Shown: positions 34,778 to 46,627, numbered from the stretch's first letter. The stretch: DNA of 64,000 bases from Microbacterium tenebrionis (GCF_903645325.1 NZ_CAHJXQ010000001.1:434001-498000); one strand, 5' to 3'. The notes: generated from the letters alone by a model not told the origin. Program-made: numbers and translations.

Positions 34778-35665
34778 ATGGGAAAGCATTCAATCAAGGC
34801 GGTCATTCCGGCGGCGGGTCTGGGCACTCGCTTCCTGCCCGCCACCAAGGCGATGCCGAAGGAGATGCTGCCGGTCGTCGACAAGCCGGCCATCCAGTAC
34901 GTGGTCGAAGAGGCGGCATCCGCCGGGATCGACGACATCCTCGTCATCATCGGCCGCAACAAGAACGCCATCTCCAACCATTTCGACTCGGTTCCCGAGC
35001 TCGAGGTCAAGCTCACGGAGAAGGGCGACATGCAGCGCCTCGAGCGCGTCATGAAGTCCAGCGACCTCGCTGACATCCACTACCTCCGCCAGGGCGAGCC
35101 CAAGGGTCTCGGCCACGCCGTGCTCCGCGCCAAGACGCATGTGGGCGACAGCTCCTTCGTCGTGCTGCTCGGCGACGACCTCATCGACGACCGCGACCCG
35201 CTCATCACGACGATGATGGCCGAGCACGAGCGCACCGGAGCAGCCGTCGTCGCCCTCATGGAGGTCGACCCCGAGAACATCCACATGTACGGCGCCGCCG
35301 CGGTCGAGCGGACCGACGATGACGACATCGTGCGCGTCACCGGCCTCGTCGAGAAGCCGGCCAAAGAGGATGCGCCCTCGAACCTCGCCGTCATCGGACG
35401 CTACGTGCTCCCGGCTTCGGTGTTCCCCATCCTCGAGCGCACGGAGCCGGGCAAGGGCGGCGAGATCCAGCTGACCGACGCTCTGCAGGAGCTCGCGGCC
35501 GACACCGAGGGCCCCGGGGTCTTCGGCGTCGTCTTCCGCGGTCGCCGTTACGACACCGGAGACCGGGTCGATTACATCAAGGCCATCGTGCAGCTCGCCT
35601 CCGACCGTGAGGACCTCGGCCCGGACCTGCGGCCGTGGCTCAAGGAGTTCGCCGAGCGCCTCTAG
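34778..35665 (+). CDS. galU: UTP-glucose-1-phosphate uridylyltransferase
   Basis: This 295-aa cytoplasmic enzyme makes UDP-glucose from UTP and glucose 1-phosphate for cell-wall and capsule sugars. The nucleotide-binding signature IPAAGLGTRFLPATKAMPKE is at residues 9-28, followed by LPVVDKPAIQYVVEE and the catalytic-site block LGDDLIDD. Length is normal for the bacterial family. It opens a plus-strand cluster with a GNAT acetyltransferase and a GlpR/SepX-like membrane protein. Confidence 0.95.
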   Translation: MGKHSIKAVIPAAGLGTRFLPATKAMPKEMLPVVDKPAIQYVVEEAASAGIDDILVIIGRNKNAISNHFDSVPELEVKLTEKGDMQRLERVMKSSDLADIHYLRQGEPKGLGHAVLRAKTHVGDSSFVVLLGDDLIDDRDPLITTMMAEHERTGAAVVALMEVDPENIHMYGAAAVERTDDDDIVRVTGLVEKPAKEDAPSNLAVIGRYVLPASVFPILERTEPGKGGEIQLTDALQELAADTEGPGVFGVVFRGRRYDTGDRVDYIKAIVQLASDREDLGPDLRPWLKEFAERL

Positions 35666-35687
35666 GCCCGTCCGGCTGCGAGGAGCG

Positions 35688-36317
35688 ATGGAAATCCTGC
35701 AGGGTCACCGTCACGGTCCGGTCGAGCTGAGACTCATCCGGAGTCGTGACGCGCGCGCGCTCCAGCAGGAGCTGCTGGAGAACCGCGCGTGGTTGCAGCG
35801 CTGGGAGGCGACGGTGCCGAACGGCTCCGCCTCGTTCGACATGCGCTTGAGCATCAGACGGCTCCTGCAGCAGTACCGCGACGGCGGGGGCTACCCGTTC
35901 GTGATGCTGCATGAGGGCGAGATCGCCGGGCAGTTGAACGTCTGGGGCGTCGCCCGTGGGTCGTTGAACTCGGCCACGATCGGCTACTGGGTGAGCGAGC
36001 GGTTCGCGGGGCGCGGGATCACCCCGACCGCGGTCGCGCTCGCCACCGACGCCTGCTTCACCGAGTACGGGCTGCACCGCATGGAGATCTGCATCCGTCC
36101 CGAGAACGCGGCGAGCCTGCGCGTCGTGCAGAAGCTCGGCTTCCGCTACGAGGGCTTCCGCCGCCGGTTCATCCACATCGATGGCGACTGGCGCGATCAC
36201 TACGCGTTCGCGCTGACCCGCGAGGACGTGCCGGAGGGGGTTCTCGCACGCTGGCTCGACGGGCGGGCCCCGCAGGAGGCCGCGAGCATCCCGCCAGCGG
36301 ACCGCCTGCCGATCTGA
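35688..36317 (+). CDS. RimJ/RimL-type GNAT acetyltransferase
   Basis: This 209-aa protein starts at ATG 35688 behind GAGGAGCG. The GNAT core shows RLIRSRDARALQQELLENR, ATIGYWVSERFAGRGITPTA (acetyl-CoA loop region) and the late motif RPENAASLRVVQKLGFRYEG. Such enzymes acetylate N-terminal residues of ribosomal proteins or similar substrates. Its position between galU and a GlpR-like gene matches the rimJ of the actinobacterial galU-glp-rimJ-glpR cluster. Confidence 0.85.
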   Translation: MEILQGHRHGPVELRLIRSRDARALQQELLENRAWLQRWEATVPNGSASFDMRLSIRRLLQQYRDGGGYPFVMLHEGEIAGQLNVWGVARGSLNSATIGYWVSERFAGRGITPTAVALATDACFTEYGLHRMEICIRPENAASLRVVQKLGFRYEGFRRRFIHIDGDWRDHYAFALTREDVPEGVLARWLDGRAPQEAASIPPADRLPI

Positions 36318-36377
36318 TTCCGTCGTATCCGAGCGCGACACGCGCCGCGACACGCGGGTGAGCGGCGCGCGGTCGCA

Positions 36378-36383
36378 TACCGT
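36378..36383 (+). promoter_or_regulatory. Leaderless -10 box
   Basis: TACCGT, seven bases before ATG 36391. Confidence 0.45.
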
Positions 36384-36390
36384 TGAGGCT

Positions 36391-37254
36391 ATGAACGGAC
36401 CGGTGCTGAGTGGGGGCGTCATCGTCCTCGTCGCCGTGCTGCTCTGGATGCTCTATCTGCTGCCGTCCTGGCGCGGAAAGTACCAGTACAACGCCGCCGA
36501 GCGCAATGCGGTCCGCCTCAACCAGGCGCTGCGGGTGCTGGCCGAGACGAGCGAGACGCCTGAAGAGGTCCGCCTCGAGCTCAACGCCCGCACCGCGCTC
36601 GCCCAGCAGAAGCTCGCCAAGCGGCTGCAGTCCGAGAAGGAGGCCGCCGAGCTCGTGAAGCTGCGTGCAGAACTGGCCGCGACGCGCGCGGATCCGGTGG
36701 TCCGCCAGGCAAGGGCTCGTCGCCGGGTGCGCGTCGTGGCGGCATCCGTCCTCGTCATCGGGTCGGCCGTCACCGGTCTAGGTGTCTGGCAGGTCGTGAC
36801 CGGTGGTTCGCAGGTGCTGATCTGGGTCGGCGCAGCGGCCGCGGTCGCCGGTGCTCTGGCGCTGCAGAAGATGGCATCCGTCGCCCGCCGCGCACTCGCG
36901 CGTCCCGCAGCGGAGGTCGTCGCCGCACCCGCCTCGCGGGTCTCACCGCCGTTGCACGACCAGGGGCGCGCATCGTGGACACCTCGTCCGCTCCCGGCTC
37001 CGATGGTGCAGGTGACCGGTTCGCTGGCGCAGACGGCACGGGCCGAGATCGATGCGAAGCAAGAGCTCCTCCGCGCCGAGCGGATGGCCGAGCTCCGTCG
37101 GCGTGCGGCGCAGATGGCCCCGGCCCAGCCGGTCACCCTTCCGGCGCCGACAGCAGCCGAAGAGGCCTCGCCGTACGCCCGGATGGGTTTCGTGGACGAC
37201 GCGGAGATCGAGCAGCACGTCCGCCGGATGCTGCAGCGCCGGGCAGTCGGGTGA
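36391..37254 (+). CDS. GlpR/SepX-like membrane protein (divisome-associated, inferred)
   Basis: This 287-aa protein has an N-terminal membrane helix (residues 7-26) followed by LPSWRGKYQYNAAERNAVRL. A coiled-coil-prone stretch rich in Glu, Ala and Leu (about 45-105), two membrane helices (about 118-138 and 145-165) and a Pro/Ala-rich C-terminus with a final helix follow. The topology and the galU-rimJ neighbourhood match GlpR/SepX, an FtsZ-linked division protein of actinobacteria. The glp gene normally found in this cluster is absent here. The assignment rests on layout and context. Confidence 0.6.
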   Translation: MNGPVLSGGVIVLVAVLLWMLYLLPSWRGKYQYNAAERNAVRLNQALRVLAETSETPEEVRLELNARTALAQQKLAKRLQSEKEAAELVKLRAELAATRADPVVRQARARRRVRVVAASVLVIGSAVTGLGVWQVVTGGSQVLIWVGAAAAVAGALALQKMASVARRALARPAAEVVAAPASRVSPPLHDQGRASWTPRPLPAPMVQVTGSLAQTARAEIDAKQELLRAERMAELRRRAAQMAPAQPVTLPAPTAAEEASPYARMGFVDDAEIEQHVRRMLQRRAVG

Positions 37255-37308
37255 ACACGGCCTCGGCGCGTCACCCCGTTCGGGCGTGATAATCTAACTG
37301 AGGTTCAT

Positions 37309-37381
37309 GGGCCTATGGCGCAGTTGGTAGCGCGCCTCGTTCGCATCGAGGAGGTCAGGGGTTCGAATCCCCTTAGGTCCA
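37309..37381 (+). tRNA. tRNA-Ala (anticodon CGC)
   Basis: Acceptor GGGCCTA/TAGGTCC, D arm GCGC...GCGC, anticodon stem CCTCG/CGAGG with loop TTCGCAT (anticodon CGC, reading GCG), and T arm AGGGG-TTCGAAT-CCCCT. Discriminator A; CCA not encoded. A terminator hairpin follows 10 bp later. Confidence 0.96.
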
Positions 37382-37391
37382 CCGATCGACC

Positions 37392-37430
37392 AATGAGAAA
37401 GCCCCCGGGTCTTCCGGGGGCTTTCTCATT
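37392..37430. terminator. Terminator after tRNA-Ala
   Basis: A 17-bp perfect stem AATGAGAAAGCCCCCGG with loop GTCTT. The A-rich and T-rich flanks make it usable in both directions, also for the convergent phosphoesterase gene. Confidence 0.88.
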
Positions 37431-37441
37431 CTGCATACCGC

Positions 37442-38347
37442 TCAAGGAGCGAGAGACTGCGCAGGATCCGTCGGGCGACCAGCATCCCGGATGATGTCGG
37501 CGACGGCATCCGCATCGAAGTGGAAGACCATCTCATCGGGAGTCAGTCGCTCGACGAACGGCACCACGCGCACGCGGTCGCCGTCGACCGTGACGACCGA
37601 CCCGCCGAAGCCGTTGATCGCCGCCTCCTCGGCCGGGTCTCCGAACGCGCACGAGACGTTGGTCACGCCCGGTGCCACCGTCACTGGAACACCCGAGACG
37701 ACCTCGGTGACCGGGAGATGGTAGTGACCCGACAGGATCACGCGCACGTCCGTGTCGCGGACGATCTCGATGAGGTCGCGGCCGTCCGCGTCGTCGAGTG
37801 CGAGCGCCTGCAGCAGGTCGGTCTGCGCTGCGACGGGCGGGTGGTGCACGACGACGATCGTGCCGTGATGGGCGGGTTCGGCGAGCGTCTCGCGCAGGAA
37901 CTGCTTCTGCTCGGGTTCGAGGTCGCCGTACCCGAAACCGGGGATCGAGCTGTCGAGCACGACCACACGCCAGCCCTCGTGCGCCGCCACCGAGGCCACG
38001 GGGCGATCAGATGCATCGCCCGAGGGCACCCGCTCATCGGCATCCGGCTGCCCGCCGCCCAGCACGGCGCGGAACCCTTCACGTCCGTCATGGTTTCCCA
38101 TCGCGAACACCAGGCGGGCTCCGCGCGCCTGCGCCCACGGCTCGAGTTGCGCGCGAACGCGCCGGTACGACTCCTCCGTGCCGTCTTCGCTGACATCGCC
38201 GGAGACCACGACGAGGTCGAACAGCAGGTGGCCGACGTGGGCGAGTGCACGGCGCAGGTGCTCCGCCGTGTCGACGACGCCGTAGTGCCGGCCGCCGTCG
38301 CCCGAGAAGTGCGTGTCGCTGAGATGAAGGATTCGCAGGCCGCTCAT
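37442..38347 (-). CDS. Calcineurin-like metallophosphoesterase (CpdA-like)
   Basis: This 301-aa protein has the full phosphoesterase motif set: HLSDTHFSGDG at the N-terminus, VVSGDVSEDG, MGNHDGR, VVHHPPVA and LSGHYHLPV, which bind a two-metal centre. The group resembles cyclic-nucleotide phosphodiesterase CpdA, but the substrate cannot be read from sequence. Start ATG 38345-38347; CAGAGT six bases upstream may be its -10 box. It is a single gene with no clear partner. Confidence 0.88.
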   Translation of the reverse strand: MSGLRILHLSDTHFSGDGGRHYGVVDTAEHLRRALAHVGHLLFDLVVVSGDVSEDGTEESYRRVRAQLEPWAQARGARLVFAMGNHDGREGFRAVLGGGQPDADERVPSGDASDRPVASVAAHEGWRVVVLDSSIPGFGYGDLEPEQKQFLRETLAEPAHHGTIVVVHHPPVAAQTDLLQALALDDADGRDLIEIVRDTDVRVILSGHYHLPVTEVVSGVPVTVAPGVTNVSCAFGDPAEEAAINGFGGSVVTVDGDRVRVVPFVERLTPDEMVFHFDADAVADIIRDAGRPTDPAQSLAP

Positions 38348-38383
38348 GCCCTCACTCTGCCAGAGGCCGGCGACATGCCGGAT

Positions 38384-39194
38384 TCAGCCGAGCAGCAGAG
38401 TCGCCGCGAGCAGTACGGGGATGCATCCGATCGTGGTGATGAAGACCGTGTCCCTCGAGATCGACTCGCCGATGTCGTAGCGCTGCGAGTAATTGAACAC
38501 GTTCTGTGCGGTGGGCAGCGCCGCGAGCACGACGGCGATGAGAACCTCGTGCGCGGACAGACCGAAGACGAACTGCGCCACGACCCAGGCGAGAACGGGC
38601 ATCACGAGCAGCTTCAGCCCGCTCGCCAGGAGCACATCGCGACGGTGGCCCGACGAGCCGAGCACCCGCTGGCCGAACAGCGAGATCCCGTAGCTGATCA
38701 GCAGAACCGGCACGCACGCGTTCGCGATCAGCGTCGCCGGTTCCATGACGATCGGCGGGAGTTCGATGTCGAGCACCGAGACGAGCGTGCCGAGCGCCGA
38801 GCCGACGATGATCGGGTTCGTCGCCGTGCGGACGAACGTGCGCCACACCGAGGTGCGTCCGCTGGTGACGGTGTCGAGGATCGTCAGCGAGATCGGCGTG
38901 AAAACGAGCAGCTGCATGAGGATGACCGGCGCCGGGTACGCGGCGCTGCCCAGCAGATACAGCGACAGTGGGATGCCGATGTTGTTGGAGTTCACCTGTC
39001 CGGCGGACAGCGCAGAGCACGCGTGCATCCGCCTGGGCGAGCACGGTGAACAGCAGGAACGGGGAGAGGACGAAGAACGTCAGCCGGCCGAGGACATGAC
39101 GCGCGTGCGGACCGAGCAGATCGATGCGCCCGAGAAGATACCCGACGGCGATCGCGAGTCCCACGACGGCGAATCCGGTGAGAGTCTCGAGCAC
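38384..39194 (-). pseudogene. AEC-family transporter with internal deletion and frameshift
   Basis: The first about 60 codons (GTG 39194) encode the N-terminal helices MLETLTGFAVVGLAIAVGYL and FFVLSPFLLFTVLAQAD. From about 39025 a different frame carries SAGQVNSNNIGIPLSLYLLG onward to a normal C-terminus with QRYDIGESISRDTVF. About 40-50 residues between the two, present in whole AEC permeases of around 310 aa, are missing and the frame changes, so the gene is broken. The family exports or imports small carboxylates or auxin-like acids. Confidence 0.8.
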
Positions 39195-39200
39195 TTTGCG

Positions 39201-39206
39201 AGCCTA
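39201..39206 (-). promoter_or_regulatory. Leaderless -10 box
   Basis: TAGGCT on the minus strand, six bases before GTG 39194. Confidence 0.55.
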
Positions 39207-39225
39207 GTGCCGGGTGCACAGCTCC

Positions 39226-40002
39226 TCAGCGCAGGCGTCGCTGCAGCTCGGTCGCCGTCTCGCGGACGGCCGAGGCGGCATCCGCCTCGCTCGGGCCCGT
39301 GTCGCTCGACCAGGTCACGGCGACGGCGGCCATCGGCCACCCCGCGGTGTCGAGCACGGCGGCCCCGACGGAGCGTGTGCCGTCGGTGATCTCGCCGTCC
39401 TCTGACGCGTATCCGGCGGCGCGGATGCTGCGCAGCAGCTCGCGCAGCTCACCGACTCGACCGGGCCCGAGTCCCGTTCGCGTCGAGAACGCGGAGACGT
39501 TCGGATACAGCGCCCGCACCTGCTCGCGCGGGAGGGCTGCGAGCATCGCGCGCCCGGTCGCCGTCAGGTGCGCAGGGAGGCGCACGCCGACGTCCGTCAC
39601 AAGAGCAGGGCGCCGCGGTGCGCGCTCCTCGACGATGTAGACGACGTCCGAGCCGCTCAGCACCCCGAGGTGCGTGCTCTCGCCGAGCCGGTCGGCCAGC
39701 GCCGCCACGAGCGGACGGCCCAGGCGCGCGAGCGGCTGCTGCCTGGCGAAGCCTCCGGCGAGCTCGGACGCCGCCGTTCCCAGAGCCCAGCGGCGCTCCT
39801 CGCGCAGGTGCAGCACGAATCCGTGGTCGGCGAGGGTGTTGAGCAGGTGGTGCACGGTCGAGCGCGGAAGGGCGAGCTCTCGGGCGATCGCGGATGCCGC
39901 GACCGGGGCCGGTCGCGTTGCGAGGTGTCGAAGGATCCGCAGCGTCTGGTCCGCAGCGGGGACCTGCGCCGAGCGGGACGCATTGTCTGGGATCACAGAC
40001 AC
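39226..40002 (-). CDS. IclR-family regulator, probably of hut genes
   Basis: This 258-aa protein starts at GTG 40002 behind AGGAGG, trimmed from a longer frame. The winged helix-turn-helix at the N-terminus (LRILRHLATRPAPVAASAIARELALPRSTVHHLLNTL region) is followed by the IclR ligand domain with GVLSGSDVVYIVEE and GVRLPAHLTATGRAMLA. It is divergent from hutHUIG with a 52-bp gap, so control of histidine degradation is likely. The inducer would be histidine or urocanate (inference). Confidence 0.88.
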   Translation of the reverse strand: MSVIPDNASRSAQVPAADQTLRILRHLATRPAPVAASAIARELALPRSTVHHLLNTLADHGFVLHLREERRWALGTAASELAGGFARQQPLARLGRPLVAALADRLGESTHLGVLSGSDVVYIVEERAPRRPALVTDVGVRLPAHLTATGRAMLAALPREQVRALYPNVSAFSTRTGLGPGRVGELRELLRSIRAAGYASEDGEITDGTRSVGAAVLDTAGWPMAAVAVTWSSDTGPSEADAASAVRETATELQRRLR

Positions 40003-40054
40003 AGGATGCCACGACCTCCTGTTCCCCGCCAGCACACGGGTATGGAATCGACTC

Positions 40055-41598
40055 ATGCCCAACCACATCCGCATCGGTGCCGACGTCCTCACCCCCGCAC
40101 AGGTCGTCGCCGTCGCCCGAGACGGCGCCCCCGTCGAACTCGACAGCAGCGCCCTGGACCGCATCGCCGAGACCCGTGGCGTCATCGACGCGCTCGCCGC
40201 GGATCCCCACCCGCACTACGGCGTCTCGACCGGGTTCGGCGCCCTCGCGACGACGTTCATCGCTCCCGAGCGCCGTCGTCAGCTGCAGGCCAGCCTCATC
40301 CGCTCGCACGCTGCAGGGACGGGCGCCGAGGTCGAGACCGAGGTCGTCCGCGCCCTGCAGCTGCTGCGTCTGCAGACCCTCGCGTCCGGACGCACGGGTG
40401 CGCGCCCCGTTGTCGCAGAGACGTACGCGGCCATGCTCAACGCCGGCATCACGCCGATCGTCCGTGAGTACGGGTCGCTCGGATGCTCCGGCGACCTCGC
40501 ACCGCTCGCTCACATCGCGCTCGCCGCCATGGGCGAGGGGGATGTCCGCGTGGGCGATGACCCTTCGACAGGCTCAGGGACCGTCCCGGCATCCGACGCG
40601 CTCGCCGCCGCCGGTATCGAGCCGCTCGTCCTCGAGGAGAAGGAGGGGCTCGCGCTCATCAACGGCACCGACGGAATGCTCGGGATGCTGCTGCTCGCGC
40701 TGCACGACCTCGAGATGCTCGTCACCACGGCCGATCTCGCCGCCGCCATGTCGGTCGAGAGTCAGCTCGGCACGGATGCGGTGTTCGCGGCCGACCTCAT
40801 GGCACTGCGTCCGCAGGACGGGCAGGCGGTCTCCGCGGCAAACCTGCGGGCCTTCCTCACCGATTCCCCGATGGTCGCCAGTCACCGGGGACCCGAGGAC
40901 GGCCGCGTGCAGGACGCTTACTCGCTGCGCTGCTCGCCGCAGGTGCACGGCGCTGCACGCGACACCATGTCGCATGCAGCGATGATCGCCTCGCGCGAGC
41001 TCGCCAGCGTCATCGACAACCCCGTCGTCACGGTCGACGGCCGGATCGAGTCCAACGGCAACTTCCACGGGGCGCCGGTCGCGGCCGTCCTCGACTTCCT
41101 CGCGATCTCGGTCGCCGATGTCGCCTCGGTGTCGGAGCGGCGCACCGACCGGGCACTCGACCCCGCTCGCAGCCACGGGCTGCCGCCGTTCCTCGCGCAC
41201 GAGGTCGGCGTGGACTCCGGCCTCATGATCGCCCAGTACGCCGCTGCGGGCATCGTCTCCGAGCTCAAGCGGCTCGCCGTTCCGGCATCCGTCGACTCGA
41301 TCCCGTCGTCCGCTATGCAGGAGGACCACGTGTCCATGGGCTGGGCCGCAGCGCGCAAGCTGCGCCGCGCGATCGACGGGCTCGCCCGGGTGCTCGCGAT
41401 CGAGATCATCACCGGAGCCCGCGCGCTCGACCTGCGAGCGCCGCTCGAGGCAGGGCCCGCGACGGGCGCCGTCCGCGACCTCGTGCGCACCGTGGCCGCC
41501 GGCCCCGGTCCCGACCGGTTCCTCTCGCCCGAGATGGAAGCCGTCACCGAACTCGTCCGTTCGGGCGCCGTCGCCCGCACCGCACAGGAGGCAACCGC

Positions 41599-41602
<4 letters not shown>
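40055..41602 (+). CDS. hutH: Histidine ammonia-lyase
   Basis: This 515-aa enzyme deaminates L-histidine to urocanate, the first step of the Hut pathway. [11 protein letters not shown] and the MIO loop [14 protein letters not shown] are clear; the prosthetic group forms from Cys-Ser-Gly here rather than the common Ala-Ser-Gly. [14 protein letters not shown] and ESNGNFHG complete the active site. Codons for [10 protein letters not shown] at 40561-40582 are an in-frame copy of a dispersed palindromic repeat, inserted in a surface loop after [13 protein letters not shown] overlap couples it to hutU. Confidence 0.95.
40561..40582 (+). repeat. Dispersed palindromic repeat inside hutH
   Basis: The 22-mer starting CCCTTCGACAGGCTCAGGG is identical to 47076-47097. 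Here it is translated in frame within hutH. Its CCTGAGCC/GGCTCAGG-like symmetry marks a REP-type element known from many actinobacterial genomes. Confidence 0.75.
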
Positions 41603-43242
<1,640 letters not shown>

Positions 43243-43252
43243 AGATGAGACC

Positions 43253-44443
43253 ATGCGCACCCTGATCACGAACATCGGCGAGCTGAGCACCTGCACGATG
43301 CAGATCGACGGCGGTGCCGGGATCATCCGTGACGCCGCTGTCCTCGTCGAGGACGAACGGATCGCATGGGTGGGCGCTGCCGCAGACGCGCCGGTTGCCG
43401 ACGAGATCGTCGACGCCGCGGGACGCGCGATGATCCCGGGCTTCGTTGACAGCCACAGTCACATCGTGTTCGGCGGCGACCGTGCCGCGGAGTTCGAGGC
43501 GCGGATGGCCGGGGAGAAGTATGCCGCGGGCGGCATCCGTTCGACCGTCGCCGCCACCAGGGCCGCGTCCGACGAAGAGCTGCGCGCGCGACTGCGCGGA
43601 TTCATCGCCGAGATGCATGCGCAGGGCACGACGACCGTGGAGATCAAGAGCGGGTACGGCCTGGATGTCGAGACCGAGGAGCGCCTGGTGCGCCTGGCCG
43701 CAGAGGCGACCGACGAGGTCACATTCCTCGGGGCGCATGTCGTGCCCGCCGAGTACGCCGACGACCCGGACGGCTACGTCGATCTCGTCACCGGGCCGAT
43801 GCTGGATGCCTGCGCTCCGCATGCGAAATGGATCGACGTGTTCTGCGAGATGGGCGCGTTCACCGTCGAGCAGTCGCGCCGCGTGCTCGAAGCCGGCATC
43901 GCCCGTGGCCTTGCACCGCGCGTGCACGCGAGCCAGCTCGGCCCCGGCGACGGCGTGCGGATGGCGATCGAGCTCGGCGCGGCATCCGTCGATCACGGCA
44001 CCTATCTCACCGATGGCGACGTGGCCGCGCTCGCGGCATCCGACACCGTGCTCACCCTGTTGCCCGGCGTCGAATTCTCCACACGACAGCCGTACCCCGA
44101 CGCCCGGCGACTCATCGATGCCGGCGTGACCGTCGCGCTCGCGTGCGACACGAACCCCGGGTCGAGCTTCACCTCGTCCATGCCGTTCTGCATCGCGGTC
44201 GCCGTGCGCGACATGGGCATGACGCCCGCCGAGGCGCTGTGGGCGGCCACCGCCGGGGGAGCGGCTGCACTGCGTCGCGACGACATCGGCGTGATCGCTG
44301 CCGGCGCCCGCGCCGACCTCGTGCTGCTGGACGCGCCGAGCCACGTGCACCTGTCGTACCGGCCCGGTGTGCCGCTGGTGAGCACGGTCTGGAAGGACGG
44401 GGCGCTCGTCGCAGGCTCCGCCGAGCGCGGAGGTGCAGCATGA
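43253..44443 (+). CDS. hutI: Imidazolonepropionase
   Basis: This 396-aa amidohydrolase opens imidazolonepropionate to N-formimino-L-glutamate. The metal-binding H-x-H is in [39 protein letters not shown] and the late ligand block [15 protein letters not shown] are typical. The TGA overlaps hutG ATG by four bases. Confidence 0.96.
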   Translation: MRTLITNIGELSTCTMQIDGGAGIIRDAAVLVEDERIAWVGAAADAPVADEIVDAAGRAMIPGFVDSHSHIVFGGDRAAEFEARMAGEKYAAGGIRSTVAATRAASDEELRARLRGFIAEMHAQGTTTVEIKSGYGLDVETEERLVRLAAEATDEVTFLGAHVVPAEYADDPDGYVDLVTGPMLDACAPHAKWIDVFCEMGAFTVEQSRRVLEAGIARGLAPRVHASQLGPGDGVRMAIELGAASVDHGTYLTDGDVAALAASDTVLTLLPGVEFSTRQPYPDARRLIDAGVTVALACDTNPGSSFTSSMPFCIAVAVRDMGMTPAEALWAATAGGAAALRRDDIGVIAAGARADLVLLDAPSHVHLSYRPGVPLVSTVWKDGALVAGSAERGGAA

Positions 44444-45348
44444 CGCTGCCGGTCGATGACAAGTGGCCGCGGGCGGGCGGATGGCCCGCGTTCGACGCGG
44501 CGGAGCGGGCGGATGCCGTACTTCTGGGGGTTCCGACGTGGCGCACATCGCTCTCGCCGACCGGCGCGCACGCGACGCCCGCCGCGATCCGCGCGGCGCT
44601 CCCGCGGTACAGCGCCGCCCTGATGGGGCCGCCGGCGCTCGATCTGAACGACGCTCTGCGCATCGCGGATGCCGGTGACATCGCCGAGCCCGACGACGAG
44701 GACGGCATCGCCCGGGCGGTCGCGCGCGTGGCCGAGATCGCGGGTGCGAGCGACCTCGTCATCGCCCTCGGGGGCGATAACTCGCTCACCTATCCGGTGG
44801 CTCGCGGCGCGGCGGCGACCGGCCTCATCACGATCGACGCCCATTTCGATCTGCGTGATGGGGTGTCCAACGGCTCGCCGGTGCGCAGGCTCGTGGAGGA
44901 CGCGCCCGCGTCGGAACGCATCGACCCGCGCCGGATCGTCCAGATCGGCATCGGCGACTTCGCGAACTCCGCGTCCTACGCGCAACGTGCCGCAGACTGG
45001 GGCATCCGGGTCATCACGATCGACGAGGTGCGTCGCCGCGGCATCCCGGACGTCTGCGCCGAGGCGCTCGAGATCGCGGGCGGCGGCGACGCACCTCGCA
45101 TCCACCTCGACGTCGACGTCGACGCGGCCGACCGATCCGTGGCTCCCGGCTGCCCGGCGAGCGTGCCAGGGGGATTCGCGGCCTGGGAGATGCGGTCGCT
45201 CGTGCGCGGTCTCGTCACCGATCCGAGCATCGTGAGCGCCGATCTCGCCGAAGTGGACGCCACCGCCGACACCGACGACGCGCGCACCGTGCGACTCGCG
45301 GCGCTCTGCGTGCTCGAGATGCTGGCGGGCCTCGCCGCGCGCCGATGA
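44440..45348 (+). CDS. hutG: Formimidoylglutamase (arginase family)
   Basis: This 302-aa protein starts at the ATGA overlap with hutI. The arginase-fold metal ligands are visible as [10 protein letters not shown] (Asn where arginases have His), [10 protein letters not shown] and [11 protein letters not shown]. It cleaves N-formiminoglutamate to glutamate and formamide, completing a four-gene hutHUIG route. The stop lies one base from the convergent stop of the DUF445 gene, so transcription of the two may interfere. Confidence 0.92.
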   Translation: MTLPVDDKWPRAGGWPAFDAAERADAVLLGVPTWRTSLSPTGAHATPAAIRAALPRYSAALMGPPALDLNDALRIADAGDIAEPDDEDGIARAVARVAEIAGASDLVIALGGDNSLTYPVARGAAATGLITIDAHFDLRDGVSNGSPVRRLVEDAPASERIDPRRIVQIGIGDFANSASYAQRAADWGIRVITIDEVRRRGIPDVCAEALEIAGGGDAPRIHLDVDVDAADRSVAPGCPASVPGGFAAWEMRSLVRGLVTDPSIVSADLAEVDATADTDDARTVRLAALCVLEMLAGLAARR

Positions 45349-45349
45349 C

Positions 45350-46627
45350 TCAGACGCCGGGGATCAGCGCGTGCGCGATCGAGAAGATCGCCAGTCCCGC
45401 CAGGGCGCCGACGACGGTGCCGTTCAGTCGGATGTACTGCAGATCGCGGCCGACCATGAGCTCGATCTTCTCGGTGGTCTCGGCCGGGTCCCACCGCTCG
45501 ACCGTGTCGGTGATGATCGACGCGATGTCGTGCCGGTAGCGGTCGACGAGGAAGACGGCGGCCTCGGATACCCAGGTGTCCACTCGGCGCTGCAGCGCGG
45601 CATCGGTCGCCAGCCGCTCGCCGACCTCTTCGATCGCCTGCACCGCCCGCACCCGCAGGCTGCTCTCGGGGTCGCCGAGCGATCGGATCAGTCCGTTCTT
45701 CGCGGTGTTCCAGGCCTCGGCGGCCAGGGCCCCGACGCGGGGGCTGTCGAACAGCGACGCCTTGGCGTTCTCGAGCTTGCGGCGTGTGACGGGATCGTTC
45801 TGCAGGTTGTCAGCGAGGCGGGCGAGGTAGCCGTCGATCGCGATGCGGGCCGGATGCCGCGGGTCGGCCCGAACGGCGTCGACGAACTTCACGGCCTCGT
45901 GATAGACGGTGTCGTCGACGAACCGGTGCGCGAGTTTCGGCACCCAACCCGGCAGACGTCGGGAGACGAGCCCGTGGAACGCATCCTCGTTGGCGATGAG
46001 CCACGTGCTGATGCTATCGGCGGCGAGATCGATCGCGCCGCGGTGGGCGTCGGATTCGACGATCTTCTCGAGCCAGTTGCCTGCCGGCGGCCCCCACTCC
46101 GGCTGCACGAGGTGCTCGCGAGCGAGGTCGGTGATGAGATCGCGGACGTCGTCGTCGCTCAGTGCGTTCAGAACACCCGTGGCGATCGCAGACCCCTCTG
46201 CGGCCACCCGTTCGGCGTGGGCGGGCTGCTTCAGCCACTCGCCGGCACGCAGCGCGATCGCCGTAGAAGCGAGTTTCGTGCGCACGACGTCGGCGGCCAG
46301 GAAGTTCGTCTCGACGAATTCGCCGAGCGTGCGCCCGATCTCGTCCTTGCGGTTCGGGATGATCGCGGTGTGCGGGATCGGCAGCCCGAGCGGGCGGCGG
46401 AACAGGGCTGTGACGGCGAACCAGTCCGCGAGCGCCCCGACCATGCCGCCCTCGGCCGCGGCGCGGACGTACCCCAGCCACGGATGCCGCTCCTGCAGCC
46501 AGAACGCGATGACGAAGACGATCGCCATGAAGATCAGCGCGCCCAGCGCGATGCCCTTCATCAGGCGCAGGGCGCGCAGGCGCTCCTGGTCGGCGGGGGA
46601 GAGCAGAGCCATCGGAGTGCGCGGCAT
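45350..46627 (-). CDS. DUF445 membrane protein
   Basis: This 425-aa protein starts at ATG 46625-46627. A membrane helix (about 25-45), the conserved block AAEGGMVGALADWFAVTALFRRPLG, IPHTAIIPNRKDEIG, a long helical soluble part and a C-terminal hydrophobic helix (GTVVGALAGLAIFSIAHAL) all match DUF445. Its role is unknown; family members are inner-membrane proteins of YheB/YjiN type. It is convergent with hutG. Confidence 0.9.
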   Translation of the reverse strand: MPRTPMALLSPADQERLRALRLMKGIALGALIFMAIVFVIAFWLQERHPWLGYVRAAAEGGMVGALADWFAVTALFRRPLGLPIPHTAIIPNRKDEIGRTLGEFVETNFLAADVVRTKLASTAIALRAGEWLKQPAHAERVAAEGSAIATGVLNALSDDDVRDLITDLAREHLVQPEWGPPAGNWLEKIVESDAHRGAIDLAADSISTWLIANEDAFHGLVSRRLPGWVPKLAHRFVDDTVYHEAVKFVDAVRADPRHPARIAIDGYLARLADNLQNDPVTRRKLENAKASLFDSPRVGALAAEAWNTAKNGLIRSLGDPESSLRVRAVQAIEEVGERLATDAALQRRVDTWVSEAAVFLVDRYRHDIASIITDTVERWDPAETTEKIELMVGRDLQYIRLNGTVVGALAGLAIFSIAHALIPGV

